Positions 48,401-60,315 of a stretch of DNA of 64,000 bases are shown piece after piece (within the stretch, counting starts at the first letter, position 1; every line of letters starts with the position of its first letter). Below the pieces are notes generated by a model that did no database searches, had not been told where the DNA came from, and saw only the letters and a list, made by a program, of their open reading frames with translations. A program made the position numbers and the translations under genes. The DNA is taken from the NCBI GenBank assembly GCA_019671005.1, contig CM033752.1, positions 22,142,969 to 22,206,968 of the forward strand, in the 5' to 3' direction. Origin of the DNA: Hibiscus mutabilis (taxonomy: Eukaryota > Streptophyta > Magnoliopsida > Malvales > Malvaceae).

Positions 48401-49256
48401 TAATCCTAGTGATGTCTGACTATTCATGATGCATGAGTGTCAATATCCTATGACTTTCTCCTTTCTCACGGGCGTCGATACCCCACTTCACTGTCAGGTT
48501 CAACCATTCCAACCTTTCTTTTTCTCCATTTACGACTTGAAATTCTAAAGTGCCCTTTCGGGTTTTCACTTTAGAGAGTTTTTTTTGAAGGGTGCCCTTC
48601 TGGGTTTTCACCCAAGAGATCTCTCTTGTTATCTCGCATGCTTTCCTTGAATAGATAGGACGTACGCCATTGGTCATCCTATTCGGTTGTTTGACGCTTT
48701 CCGCCTTTCCTATCAACAGCCGTTATGTAAGGAGCTAAAGGGCGGAATTAACACCATTTTCTTTAATCACCTGCATTTTTAAGGTTAGATCATAGTAATG
48801 CTCCGAAATCTCTTGTTTTACTATAAGCCTATGTTAACTTATTTTACTGAAATTAACAAGAAGGCAAGGAATGGATGCTCAAAAACACGATTTTATTACG
48901 ATTAAAGGCTTGGGATATCTTAAAAGAGGTATGACACACATGAGAAAGAAGAAAAGTTAAGTATGAAATACAAGATCCCTCATTATCTTCGATATGAATG
49001 ATACATGATCCTGTCAACCGGCGTAGAATTTTTTTTTGCCTGAAGCTTCCTCTTCATGATGTTCATGGGGATACCTTTCTCTTCGGATATTCAACTTTTC
49101 AATTTACCCGAGCCGCCCTTTAAGGGTTTTCAACTCAGGTCCTCCATTTGCTTCAAGACGCCCGGTTTCGGGTTTTAGCCCTGAGCTCTCCATTTTTATT
49201 CTCTTTTTTATTATTTTCTTTTTTCTTTTTTTTTCAAAGATAGTATTTCTTAACGG
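48401..49256 (-). mobile_element. Ogre/Tat-like 3' non-coding region
   Basis: On the minus strand, phrases such as GTGAAAACCCGAAAGGGCAC and GGTGAAAACCCAGAAGGGCA repeat. This style is known from Ogre/Tat elements between pol and the 3' LTR. No gene is present. Confidence 0.65.
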
Positions 49257-49728
49257 CATCAGAATTTACAGGGTTTTTCAGCTCGTCTCCATCCATTTCT
49301 GTTAGGATCAGGGCTCCTCCTCAGAAGGCCTTCTTTACGACATACGGTCCTTCCCAGTTGGGCATCCACTTTCCTCGAGAATCTTTCTGGATAGGGAGGA
49401 TTTTCTTGAGCACCAGATCCCCTTCTTTGAATTCTCTTGGGCGCACCTTTTTGTTGTATGCCTGCATCATCCGCTTTTGGTACATCTGACCATGACAAAT
49501 GGCCTTTAGTCTCTTTTCGTCAATGAGATTTAGCTGGTCGAGTCTGGCTTGCACCCATTCGACTTCTTCCAATTTTACTTCGTTTAAGACCCGGAGAGAC
49601 GGGATCTCTACCTCGATGAGAAGTACTGCTTCGGTACCATACACCAAGGAGTAGGGTGTTGCCCCCGTTGACGTGCGAATGGAAGTCCTATAGGCGAAAA
49701 GGGCAAACGACAACTTCTCATGCCAATC
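49257..49728 (-). pseudogene. pol: Ogre/Tat-like integrase C-terminus
   Basis: It reads DWHEKLSFALFAYRTSIRTS, then GATPYSLVYGTEAV, ARLDQLNLIDEKRL, VRPREFKEGDLVLKK and WEGPYVVKKAF. This is the end of a Tat/Ogre integrase, which would insert element DNA. A TGA then interrupts at about 49318, and the frame resumes GGALILTEMDGDEL and NPVNSDAVKKYY. The rest of pol is lost at 49728, where Athila-like LTR sequence resumes. Confidence 0.92.
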
Positions 49729-50477
49729 AAGTTAGTTCATGGTTGGGTTCAAAAGATATACAAAGAATAATCCCCAAACCATGAATCTAATGGAAGCAAA
49801 GAAGAAGAAGAAGAAATCGATCAGCCCTCTTGAATCCTCTCTCAATCGAACTCTCCCTCCAAACTTGTTGAAATAGGCGGCTAGGGGTTCTTTATTTAGG
49901 AGATGGTTAGGTCAAAGTCTTTCTTGAGAAGGAAGTTAAGTTGGAATTAAATACTTTAAAAGAATATAATTCTTTATTATATTTAAATTCCTTGTAGATC
50001 TTCTCCTATCTTCTTTGGGATTTAATCTCTCTTTGAATCTCCAATTCTTCTAGGATTTATCTTCTTCTACATCATATTAGGCTTTATCTAGTCATCAATT
50101 CGAGTGCCACATCATCTTATCCCTTATCGACAATTGTCCTGGCAACTAGCTCGACATAACCTTCATGCACTACCCTGGCAACTGCGTCGACATCTCCTTC
50201 ATGCACTGCCCTGGCAACTGCGTCGGCATCTCCTTCTTGTATTTCCTTGGCAACTGGTTCCAGCCTTGCTTTGGCAACTGATTCTGCACACACAAAAACA
50301 CACCAAAGCATATCTTTTTCCACAAAATTAAGCAAAATATGAAATCAAGCTTGTCCACCAAGGAAACAATGCAAACATGCAAGAATGGCTAATAATGCAA
50401 CTAATATGAGCCTAAGTCTAACAATAATATGAGTAAAAAGGGTAATAAAAATAGTACTTTTGAACACTTAACAACAA
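49729..50477 (-). mobile_element. Athila-like LTR, right part
   Basis: Continues from 45881-46350, although about 0.5 kb present at 60830-61355 is missing. It begins TGTTAAGTGTTCAAAAG on the minus strand at 50477. Confidence 0.78.
50117..50290 (-). repeat. 36-bp minisatellite in the Athila-like LTR
   Basis: Four units with core GTTGCCAGGGCAGTGCATGA, in phase with a 12-residue translation (AVARAVHEGDVD and variants). Copy number differs from 45650-45725. Confidence 0.82.
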
Positions 50478-50985
50478 ACAACTGTCAACACTAATTACAA
50501 ATAAGTAATATACGTGTTAAAATCATATAGGTTTTTTCTAGTTTAAGGTTTTTCATGTAAATCTTGGTGTTTATTATTTTCTTGTTTTTTATGATCACAT
50601 TCTTCTTTGCTTCATCATTATCGTTCATCTCAGTTATATCTCTAGTATAACATTAATAAATATACAAGATAAAACCATCCGGCGATAAATTTGTGGTAAT
50701 CATATGGCCCAATAAGACCCCAAACAACTCATAAGAAAGTGACTAGTTACACAAACATGCAACTGTAACACCCTAGATTGGTACGAATGACCCGATAGGT
50801 CAAATCAATCCAAGGTGTCACGTTCAGATCACAAGAACGACCCATAAATAAAATACAAGCAACTTGAAAATTTTGCTAAACAATTCCAATTGGAAATACA
50901 TTTAAATAAAATATTTGCAAATGACGCAAAACAAAATTGGGACTTAAATATAAGAATGAGGTGTTATGACCTACATGCCCACTAA
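50478..50985 (+). repeat. Dispersed repeat C2
   Basis: Matches 44968-45447 and 59808-60310 from TCAACACTAATTACAA to GACCTACATGCCCACTA. It is the only copy that continues past that point into other sequence (AGTACACAAG). Confidence 0.75.
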
Positions 50986-51870
50986 GTACACAAGTATCAT
51001 ACTCTAGAAGAAATGTTGCTAGAACTCCCAAAAATGATGTTGATGACCTAAGCTTCTAAAACTTACTAACCTATGATGGTGGGTAATTTGAATAATGAAC
51101 TTGAGAGTCCAGTGATATAGAACAACCAAAATGAATAATACAAAGTAAACTAATATGATGATAGAGTATAAACAAACCATAATATCATGCAGAATAATTA
51201 ATTAATTCAAAATAGAAAAGGCGGAACTAAACTTAATTCAATCAATAGAGAAATCTTAAGCACACACAAATCATCAAAATCAAAACGTACTTGAATCCCA
51301 AGTTAAACCGTAAAATGTTATCGCTAGTGTCCTATGACTGAATCACTGAATATATATAGCGCTAAATGCACATATACCATCATTGGTCAACTAGAACAAA
51401 ATATATATATATATATATAAACTGGTGTCATTGCACAAAAATCAAAACGAATCGTGTATGTACGCCATACATTCTTGAAATGAGAATTACTGAACCATAT
51501 TTATAGGCGAATTATTAAAACTGGAACATTTTAATTAGTTGTAATTTAATCTACTAATTAGAATAAAATCAGAATTAATCTGTTGATGCCTTAATTTTAG
51601 TTGTTTGACCAATCGTTAAATTTAGAAATCAGTGTTTGATAATGATTCTATTTGTCATTTTTAACACTGAGAAAAGCCTATAAATTGAGATGATTTTCAG
51701 AATTCTAAATCATCCTTAAACATCTTCAGTTTTCTGCTTTCAAAAGTATTTTAAACTTTCTGTGCAAAGAGCAATTCAACCATTGTCCACTCTAATTTTT
51801 GGGGGTACGACTATTCGGAGATACCGTGTTAACCCCGGAGGAGGACTACCTATAATAGCGATTACACATA
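50986..51870. other. Low-complexity AT-rich stretch ending in repeat D2
   Basis: No coding signal. There is a (AT)n run at about 51401-51418. 51760-51870 is repeat D2. The rest I do not recognise. Confidence 0.5.
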
Positions 51871-52685
51871 TAAAGACCCAAATTTTAGAATTCGAGTGCC
51901 AGTTTAACCCGAAGCGTGGGCTTCGCACTTGTTGTTGGGCTAAGCGTTTTGGGCTAATAGGTGAATGGGAAGATGAGAGAGGGACAAGGAAGTAAAATCC
52001 TAAATTTTAAAGAGGAAGGGGTTGGTTTTTATTTATGTTGCTGTAGAAAAGTTGAGAGAAATATCTCACTATGTCCCCAACCTCATCCTATCTCTCTCTT
52101 CTTCATTCTTCCTTGTGACCCAAGAACAAAGATCAAATCTTTGTTGTTTTGAGTAGAAATCCCAAAATCAAGGTTGGGAGAGCGTTGTTCATCACTTAGT
52201 GATCTATCTTTCAAAGTAAGCATTGTGAGTTTTGGTGGTGGTTCAGAAAATGAGTGTTTTGTGGGGGTTGAAGAAGAAGAATGGGAATGAGGGTTTATAA
52301 CTCCATTTCTTGTTGTAAAATCTTTCCTACTTTATATCTTAAGTTTCCAGCAATGTGGTAACTTGTTTTGAGCATCTCTTGTAGTGAAAGAGGTGTGAGA
52401 AGCTTCCAAAGCTCAAGACAAGAGGAAGGCTTGAGGAGCTTGTCTAGAGGCTTCTTTTTCAGCCTAGAATCAAGGTTAGAACGCTACTAACTCCCTTGTA
52501 TTCTTGGAAATCATAAAGTTAGATTACTTGTGCTTGGTTTAATATTTTGGTTGGTTGATAGCTTGAAATCCCATTAATGGTGAAATTCAGATTTAATGTT
52601 AAAATGATGTAAAAATGATAGGATACCACTTTAATCATCTTCCATAACTTGTAGGTGTGTTTTAGGGCTTTAACATGAAGGTTAG
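51871..52685 (+). repeat. 5' LTR of a chromovirus (truncated)
   Basis: It shares with 57360 onward the phrase TTTAACCCGAAGCGTGGGCT and the whole stretch to TTTAACATGAAGGTTAG. It lacks the palindrome cluster and later part of the 3' LTR. Confidence 0.8.
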
Positions 52686-52870
52686 ACACCTAATACGTTT
52701 AAACCGAGTATCAAAGCCTAGGTTTAGTCGGTTCTAGGAAACCCTGAGGGTCTTTAGAGTGTTGTATAGGTGTATAGCGAATACGTTACCCATATGTCGA
52801 AACTGTACTTATTTAAATTGAGTATTTTATGGTGTAACCTTGAATGTTTGCCTGTGTAGAAAAGAAATCA

Positions 52871-53990
52871 TGCCAAGGAGGGCCCGTGAGCGTAAGGAGA
52901 TTTAGGGATCTCGAGAAGGGAGCTACAATGAGGATTACGTCCCTGGCTTAGAATAGTTGTCCGAGGATGACAGCAGTCGAGGGGCTAATTATTTCTCTTA
53001 TCTGCACAATGCCCTTCTCCAGATTGTGAGGGTCATACCTAGGCCTTTGTCTACCCCTCAAGAGGTACCGATTGAGAGAGTGTATCATAATGGTGATACA
53101 AACTTTGTTGGATCACGAAAAGATAACCCAGTTTGAGGGACGCTCATTAGATCATGCATCAGATAAGGTCGAGAGCTGAGGACAAGTTGGCATGTGTTCT
53201 TTCCTTGTTGAAGGAAAATGCCCAAAAATGGTAAGAGACTGTAGAGTTGGGTCGAAATCCTAACCAATGTACTTGGGATGACTTGTTGGATGAATTTGAG
53301 AAGAAGTATATGAGAGAAGCCCATATTGATAGTTTGAGGGGTTGGTTCAACCACTTGGTCTAAGGGAACCAGTCAGTCTTTGAGTATAAGAAGGAATTGC
53401 TGTAGTTGAGTAGATAAGCCCCTGAGTTGGTGGCTACCAAAAAGATGAGGTGCAAGAGATTCCTTACAAGTTTCAGGAAAGAGATTCAGACCTACCTTAC
53501 TGTTGCCCCACTAAAAGTGTTTTCAAAATTGGCTGCTAGTGCTAAGTCACTTGAGCAAGTGCAGGTTTTGACTTATAGCCCGCCTAGCAGGAAAAAGAGT
53601 TTAAGTGAGAGGACTCAGAACTTCTCCAACAACTCTTAGTTTTTCTTCGAGAGGAATAAGAACTGTTAGAACCAAGGAATAGGAGCTTCGAACTGGGGTT
53701 TAAGATCAAATCATAGATTGAAGTAAGCTAGCCATAGGAGGTCATCATCCTCTGCATCCATGATGAGTTCAGAAGGATCACAAAGGAGTGCGGGTGCACC
53801 CGTTTGTGATTAGTGTGGATGTAGGCATAGAGGTGAGTGTTGGGGGACATTTAGAGATTTCTTTGAGTGTGGATCAGTGGACCATTTTGTAAGGGATTAT
53901 CTGGCAGTTGCTAACACCACTCTAGTCCAGACTCAGAGGACCTCTTATCCAACTCAGAGGGGTAAGGTCAGGGCTTTGCCAGAGGAGGGG
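52871..53990 (+). pseudogene. gag: Chromovirus Gag
   Basis: It begins MPRRARERKEI at 52871, a usual chromovirus Gag opening, then runs through many stops. Phrases of the capsid domain are scattered across frames (for example LVATKKMRCKRFLTSFRKEI). Two decayed zinc knuckles lie near 53800-53900. The second reads FECGSVDHFVRDY, with the last Cys replaced by Tyr. It would have packaged RNA. Confidence 0.75.
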
Positions 53991-54069
53991 CGAGCGACAT
54001 ATACGGACATCAGAGTGAGGGTACAATACAGTCTACTATGAGGGCAACAGCGAGATAGTACACAGTCAA

Positions 54070-54560
54070 GGCTCATGAGGACTACATCATATCAGGTACA
54101 TTTACCTTGTTTTCTATACCTATAGTTACTCTTATAGATTTGGGGTCTACCTACTCCTATATCCGTAGTGGGAAATCGCAACAATGGGGTATTTTTACCG
54201 AAGACCTTGAGATTGGAGTCCGTGTGACTAACTCATTAGGGTATGATGTTTTGGTAGACAAGGTGTATTGGAGGTGTCCAATTAAGGTTTAGGGTTTAAC
54301 CTTTTTGGCCGACTTGATGGTGTTATCGTTTCAAGAGTTTGATGTTACCCTAGTGAAGGGAGAAAGGAATCTCTGCCTTTCAAATGTAGTGTCCAGCTTG
54401 GCGGCATAAAAGATGATCCAAAAAGGTTGTAAGGCCTTCTTGGCTCATGTGGTTGACACAAGTGTTATGAGTCCGATACTTGAGAGCTTTCAGACTGTTA
54501 GAGATTTTGCCAATGTGTTTCTGGAAGAGTTATCCAGGCTACCCCAGATTGTGAGCTAGA
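54070..54560 (+). pseudogene. pol: Chromovirus aspartic protease
   Basis: It reads SGTFTLFSIPIVTLIDLGST, then YSYIRSGK, in a frame with several stops. The usual active site DSGST is DLGST here, so the Ser next to the catalytic Asp is lost. VLSFQEFDVTL follows as in the family. Confidence 0.8.
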
Positions 54561-55250
54561 GTTTTGGATAGAGGTGATGGCTGGCATGGCACCTGTATCC
54601 ATTGCATCGTGTTTCATGGCAACGACAGAACTGAGAGAGCTAAAGAATTAGATCCAATAGTTGTTAGAAAGAGGTTTCATATGACCAAGTATCTCACCTT
54701 GGGGTGCCCCAATTTTTTTTGTTAAGAAAAAGGATGGGTCAATGAGGATGTGTATTGATTACTGTCTGCTCAACAATGTAATAGTGAAAAATCGTTATCC
54801 CTTACCAAGGATAGTTGACATGTTTGATCAGTTGAGAGGTGCCCGTGTGTTTTCAAAGATTGACTTGAAATCAGGTTACTACCAATTAAAGATAGTAGAA
54901 GAGGATGTTCAGAAGTCTGCTTTTTTGACACGGTATGGACACTATGAGTTCTTGGTGATGTTGTTTGGGCTTACCAACGCACCCGTGGTTTTCATGGACC
55001 TGATGAATTGGATCTTTCAGCCCTACCTAGATCATTTGGTAGTGGTCTTCATAGATGATGTCTTGGTTTATTCAAGCTTCGAGGAGGAACACGACTATCA
55101 TATTTGTGTTGTTGTTCAAACCTTGAGGGAGAGGCAAGTTTTTGCTAAGTTCAGTAAATGTGAGTTTTGGCTATCCAAGGTGGCATTTTTTGGGCGACAT
55201 TGTGGTAGCATATGAGATTCGGGTTGATCTACAAAAGATCTAGGTAATGG
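54561..55250 (+). pseudogene. pol: Chromovirus reverse transcriptase
   Basis: PISPWGAPIFFVKKKDGSMR opens the fingers. RMCIDYCLLNNVIVKNRYPL and VFSKIDLKSGYYQLKI (first Asp) follow, then FGLTNAPVVFMDLMN and FIDDVLVYSS (catalytic DD). It ends ERQVFAKFSKCEFWL. Bases 54742-55215 are an uninterrupted frame of 157 residues, the best-kept coding stretch of the element. Stops precede it. Confidence 0.93.
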
Positions 55251-55995
55251 TGGAATAGAAACCACCTAGGAATATTGCGAAAGTCCATAGTTTCCTTGGG
55301 CTTGTTGAATATTATCATCGTTTTGTCAAGGGCTTTTCCATTATAGCAGCACTGAAGACGAAGTTGTTACAGAAAGGAGTTACATTTGAATGGAAAGAAA
55401 AAAGACAGTGATTTTTTGAGTAGTTAAAGGCTTATCTTACGGAGGCTCCAATTTTGACACAACCCAAACTGGAAAGGATTATGTTGTGTTTAGTGATGCT
55501 TTTTTGAATGGGATTGGTTGTCTCCTCATGCAAGAGGGTAAGGTAGTGCTAATGCCTCAAGACAACTTAAGCCTCATTAACGAAATTACCCTACACATGA
55601 TTTGGAGCTTGCTGTAGTTATCTTCGCATTGAAGATTTGGAGGCATTATCTGTATGGGGAAAAGTGTTACATCTACACTGATCACAAGAGTTTAAAGTAT
55701 CTCTTTACCCATTCTGAGGTAAAGGCGATCAATTGAGTTGTTAAAGGACTGTGATTGCATTATAGAGTATCATCCCGGTAAGGGTAATATGGTGGTCGAT
55801 GCCTTAAGTGGAGAGTCTATGTCAGACTTGAGGGCGATGTTTGCTCGATTGAGGATGATCGAGGATGGTGAATTGTTAGCCGAGGTTCGCGTGGATTCCA
55901 CCTTAGTGCGAAAGATGAAGAGGACACAAGTGTTAGATGAAGAGTTGGCGGCGAAGATTGAGATAGTTCAGAAAAGGCGAGGCGTCCAATTTTGA
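55251..55995 (+). pseudogene. pol: Chromovirus RNase H and linker
   Basis: GLVEYYHRFVKGFSIIA and KGVTFEWKEKRQ lead to the RNase H start, VVFSDAFLNGIGCLLMQ, with frame changes. HPGKGNMVVDALSGES near 55770 is the connection to integrase. Confidence 0.85.
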
Positions 55996-57345
55996 AGTAC
56001 GAGATGGTGGGATCTTGTACTTCAAGGATCGTTTGTGTGTTCTAGCTTTGGAAGATTTGAGTGACCATATCCTGCGAGAGGCGCATCGTAGTCCATTTGT
56101 GGTGCATTCAGGCAGAAACAAAATGTATCAAGACCTTCGTCCTTTTTATTGGTGGCCTAGAATGAAAAGAGATGTGTCTAAGTTTGTGACAAGATGTTTG
56201 GCTTGTTAACAAGTTAAGGCTGAACTTCAGGTCCATTCAGGTTTACTTCAACCCATTCAGATTCTACAATGGAAGTGGGATTGGGTGACCGTGGATTTTT
56301 AACGGGGTTACCTTTGACACAAAAGAAGCACGATTCCATATGGGTAGTAGTGGATCGTTTGACCAAGACTGCTTATTTCTTAACTATGTAAATGGATTAC
56401 ACACTTGAGAGATTGGCACGGTTGTACATCCAAGAAACAGTGAGGTTGCACAGAGTGTCATCATCGATTATATCGGATAGAGATCCACGTTTCATGCCAA
56501 GGTTGCGGAAGAAGATTCATGAAGCTTTGGATACCAAGTAGCACTTCAATACAGCTTTTCATCCTTAGACATATGGTCAATCAGAGCGAGCTATCCAGAT
56601 TTTGGAGGATATGGTTAGGTGTTGTATCATTGACTTCGAGAAAACTTGGGAAGAATAGTTATAACTTGTTGAGTTTGCCTACCGCAACAGCTTTCAGTTG
56701 AGTATCAAGATGACTCTCTTTGAGGTCTTGTACAGGCATAAGTGTAGGACACCCTTGTGTTGGACCAAGCTTAATAATAGAAGGATTGTGGGGTCAGATT
56801 TAATCAGACAGACCGAAGAGAAAGTTTAAATAATCAAGGAAAGATTACAAGTGACTTTTGATTGTTAGAAAGCTTATGCAGACCGGAAGTGCAAGCACAT
56901 TGAGTATGATGTTGGTGACAAGGTGTACCTCAAGGTGTCACCATGGAAGAGTGTAATTCGCTTTAGGCATAAGGGCAAGTTGAGTTGGACCGTATGAGAT
57001 CCTTAAGAGGGTTGGACCCATGGCTTACCGATTAGCTTTACCCCCGGAGATGGCGTGCATCCATAATGTGTTCCATGTATCCATGTTGAGGCGTTGTCGC
57101 TCTGATCCTTCGCATGTTATTCCACTTGAGGAGATTGAGACCAACACAGACTTGACCTACGAGGAAGAACCACTAAGAGTTTTGGACAAAGAAGTCAATG
57201 AGTTGCGCAATAAGTGTATAACCTTGGTGATGATGTTGTAGAGAAACTACAGAGTCAAAGAGGCTACATGAGAGGTCGAGAAGGACATAAAGTTACTTCA
57301 TCCACATTGTTTTCTAATAGGTAAATTTTGAGCATGAAATTTCTT
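55996..57345 (+). pseudogene. pol: Chromovirus integrase with chromodomain-like tail
   Basis: The zinc-binding His and Cys pairs lie in EAHRSPFVVHSG and TRCLAC (56060-56207), then a stop. The core gives WDWVTVDF, VDRLTKTAYFLT, ISDRDPRFMPRL and GQSERAIQILEDMVR, so the three acidic residues remain. Stops lie at 56207, 56300, 56390, 56540 and 56565. The tail reads MAYRLALPPEMACIHNVFHV, then PSHVIPLEEIETN. It parallels 38243-38605. A chromodomain remnant follows 57180. Confidence 0.9.
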
Positions 57346-57346
57346 T

Positions 57347-57358
57347 AAGGGGAAAGAG
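57347..57358 (+). promoter_or_regulatory. Polypurine tract of the chromovirus
   Basis: AAGGGGAAAGAG directly before the LTR start TGTAGACC. Confidence 0.8.
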
Positions 57359-58264
57359 TTGTAGACCTAGATTTTGGAATTCAAGGGTCGATTTAACCCG
57401 AAGCGTGGGCTTCGTATTTGGGCTTGGATGTTTGGGCCTTGAGAGCCTTGGTGGGCTTCCCACTTGGTGTTGGGCTAAGGATGTTGGGCTAATAGGTGAA
57501 TGAGAAGATGAAATAGGGGAAATGAAGTAAAATCCTGAATTTTGAAGAGGAAGGGGCTGGTTTTTATTTATGTTGCTGCAGAAAAGTTAAAAGGATGATC
57601 TCACTGATCTCACTATGTCCCCAACCTTAGCTCATCTCTCTCTTCTTCATTCTTCCTTGTGACCCAATAACAAAGATCAAATCTTTTTTGTTTTGAGTGA
57701 AATCCTGAAATCAAGGTTGGGAGAGTGTTGTTCATCACCTAGTGGTCTATCTTTCAAGGTAAGCATTCTGAGTTTTGGTGGTGGTTGGTAAAATGAGTGT
57801 TTTGTGGGGGTTAAAGAGGAAGAATGGGAATGGGGGTTTATAACTCCATTTCTTGTTGTAAAATCTTCCCTACTTTATATCTTAAGTTTCTAGCAATGTG
57901 GTAACTTGTTTTTAGCATCTCTTATAGTGAAAGAGGTAGGAGAAGCTTCCAAAGCTCAGGAGAAGAAGAAGGCTTGAGGAGCGTGGCTAGGGGTTTCTTT
58001 TCCATCCTAGAATCAAGGTTAGTACACTATTAACTCCCTTCTATTCCTGGAAATCATAAAGTTAGGTTGCTTATCCTTGGTTTGATGTTTTGGTTGGTTG
58101 AGAGCTTGAAATCCCATTAATGGTAAAATTCGGATCTAATGTTAAAATGATGTAAAAACAATAGGAAACCACTTTAATCATCTTCCATAACTTATTGGTG
58201 TGTTTTACGGCTTTAACATGAAGGTTAGGGGGAGTTGAGGGTTTTTAAGAACTCTAAAAACTAG

Positions 58265-58580
58265 TTTTTGGGCTCGTATACCGATACCGGATGAACTGGT
58301 ATCGGTACCCCTTTATTTTTATGGCAAAACTCAAGAAATGAAAGGAGTATTGATACGCATAAGTGAGTATCGATACCCTCTGTTCCACCCAAATTCCAGT
58401 AGCATTTTAGGTATCGATACACTTGGGGCGTATCGATACCAATTGGTGTACTGATACACGGCCTCGTGTATCGGTACCTAGTGTTAGTTGAACCCATGTC
58501 ATATATAGGTAGGGTATCGATATGTGTAAATGAGTATCGGTACCCATGGAAGATTATCGATACCCTTGATTTGGTATTGG
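58265..58580. repeat. GTATCGATAC palindrome cluster in a gypsy LTR
   Basis: About twelve units, including GTATCGATACCC, CGTATCGATACC, GTATCGGTACC and TTATCGATACCC. The phrase AAATTCCAGTAGC at 58388 also occurs inside the Sirevirus cluster (19657). Confidence 0.88.
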
Positions 58581-58894
58581 TACTCGCTGGTTAATTTGCC
58601 CAAAAAATATGATTTGAGTTTTAGGGACCCATAATTCATGGACTAAGGCCCAATGGGCCTCTAATGGGGTAAAATGAATAGTAAAATTGAGAAACTGAGA
58701 ATTTAACCATGTATACGAATATAATGAGTTGTAACTTGATAAATGTTGGGTGACTTGTTTGTAATAACAATCATCGAGATCCTTGAGGGATCGTTTGTGG
58801 TTATGTGCCAAGTAAAGGCACTTGTGTGGTTAAGTTATTTGATTGACGGGATCTGGATGCCCAATGAGAGTGTTGTAACACCAAGAGATGAGCT

Positions 58895-59090
58895 TTCAGA
58901 TGTACGTTCTCGAGGTTGTGTGACACCGAGCCTCATCTAATAATACTCGATGAGATATTCTGAGTATGGCTGTGTGACATCAGGCCTCACCTAGAGAGAG
59001 AGTATACGTTCTTGAGGCTGTGTGACACCGAGCCTCACTTAGAATGTACGTTCCCGAGGCTATGTGACACTGGGTCTCACTCTAGGTTTG
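58895..59090 (+). repeat. Four GAGGCTGTGTGACACC dyad units
   Basis: Each unit pairs GAGGCT with a downstream AGCCTCAC or GGTCTCAC, giving a possible small hairpin. TACGTTC precedes three of them. Confidence 0.8.
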
Positions 59091-59456
59091 TTGGTTTGGT
59101 GCATGTGTGCCTTGTGAGATTATTGCATTATTGTTGCTATGTGTTTAGGCGGCTAGAGGTAGCTCTACGTGTATGATATTGCCATGAATCTTCCTTTAGC
59201 TACATGCTCTTATTTATTATTTGCATGAATCATGGTTGAGTGGAAATGTATCTATTGACCTTCTCTAGCTCAGGGTTCGAAATTGTTGTTTTCGTTTGCA
59301 GGTTAGTAGGTTGGTGTGCATTGTCGAAGCACCATCGGAGTAGGACCTCAGCATCGACATTGTGTTCGATTACAGTACTTAGACATATTTGGACTATGTA
59401 TTTGTAGGACCCTATGTTCTATTGTAACTCTCATTTTGGATTTTAACTTATGAGTC

Positions 59457-60315
59457 AACGCTTCTTGGATCCACCATCGAAGACAACTTACTTCTGGCTT
59501 TATTAAGCTTTTGATCACAAAGCCCTCTCCGTTTGATATCAACACTTTGCTTTCATCATGGAAATTTTATCTCTCCACTTTTGGATCATCTGATTTCACT
59601 TCCTCTTCTTTTAATGGGTTTTTGCTTTTAGTTTTATCTTTCTAGTTTGTTACATGATGCTTTACATTCCCCTTTTTCGATTTGTAAACCTAGACCCTTT
59701 ATTTTATTTCAGTATTAATATTAGATGATACCAGTCTTAAAAAAAAGTTTGACATAAAAACACCATTTTTATTAATCAAAAAATAACATTAAACAATAAT
59801 GACACACAACCATCAACACTAATTACAAGTAATTAATATACGTGTTAAAATCATATAGGTTTTTCTCATTTGGGTTTTTCATTTAAATCTTGGTCTTCAT
59901 TATTTTCATGTTTTTTATGATCACTTTCTTCTTTGCTTCGTCGTTATCGTTCACCTGGGTTATATCTCTAGTATTACATTAATAAATTTACAAGACAAAA
60001 CCATCTGGTGATAAATTCGTGGTAATCACATGGCCCAATAATACCCCAAACAACTCATAAAAAAGTGACTAATTACACAAACATGCAACTATAACACTCT
60101 AGATTGGTATGAATGGCCCGATAGGTCGAATCGATCTAAGGTGTCACGTTCAGGTCACAAGTGCAACCCATAAATAAAATACAAGCAACTTAAAAATTTT
60201 GCCAAACAATTCCAATTAAAAATACATTTAAATAAAACATTTGCAAATAACCCAAAACAAAATTGGGAATCAAATATACGAGTGAGGTGTTATGACCTAC
60301 ATGCCCACTATTGCG
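59457..60315 (+). repeat. Dispersed repeat C3
   Basis: Matches C1 (44616-45447) from ACGCTTCTTGGATC to CATGCCCACTA, then five bases (TTGCG) before the Athila-like LTR. No gene. Confidence 0.75.

Larger units (their letters stand above)
51871..59450 (+). mobile_element. Degenerate Tekay/Del-like chromovirus
   Basis: Order: LTR, Gag, protease, reverse transcriptase, RNase H, integrase, chromodomain-like tail, polypurine tract, LTR. Integrase after RNase H marks it as Ty3/gypsy. Every domain is broken. The right limit, where repeat C3 begins, is approximate. Confidence 0.88.
57360..59450 (+). repeat. 3' LTR of the chromovirus
   Basis: It begins TGTAGACCTAGATTTTGG. It contains the palindrome cluster (58265-58580) and the dyad repeats (58895-59090). 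The right limit is approximate. Confidence 0.78.

Noticed and set aside
46346..49723. CATGC as target-site duplication of the Ogre-like element
   Set aside because: The right CATGC (49719-49723) lies inside integrase coding sequence (His-Glu of DWHEKL), so the element continues beyond it and the match is chance.
50104..50331. Small repetitive proteins encoded on either strand
   Set aside because: They are translations of the 36-bp minisatellite inside an LTR. The unit being a multiple of three explains the open frames.
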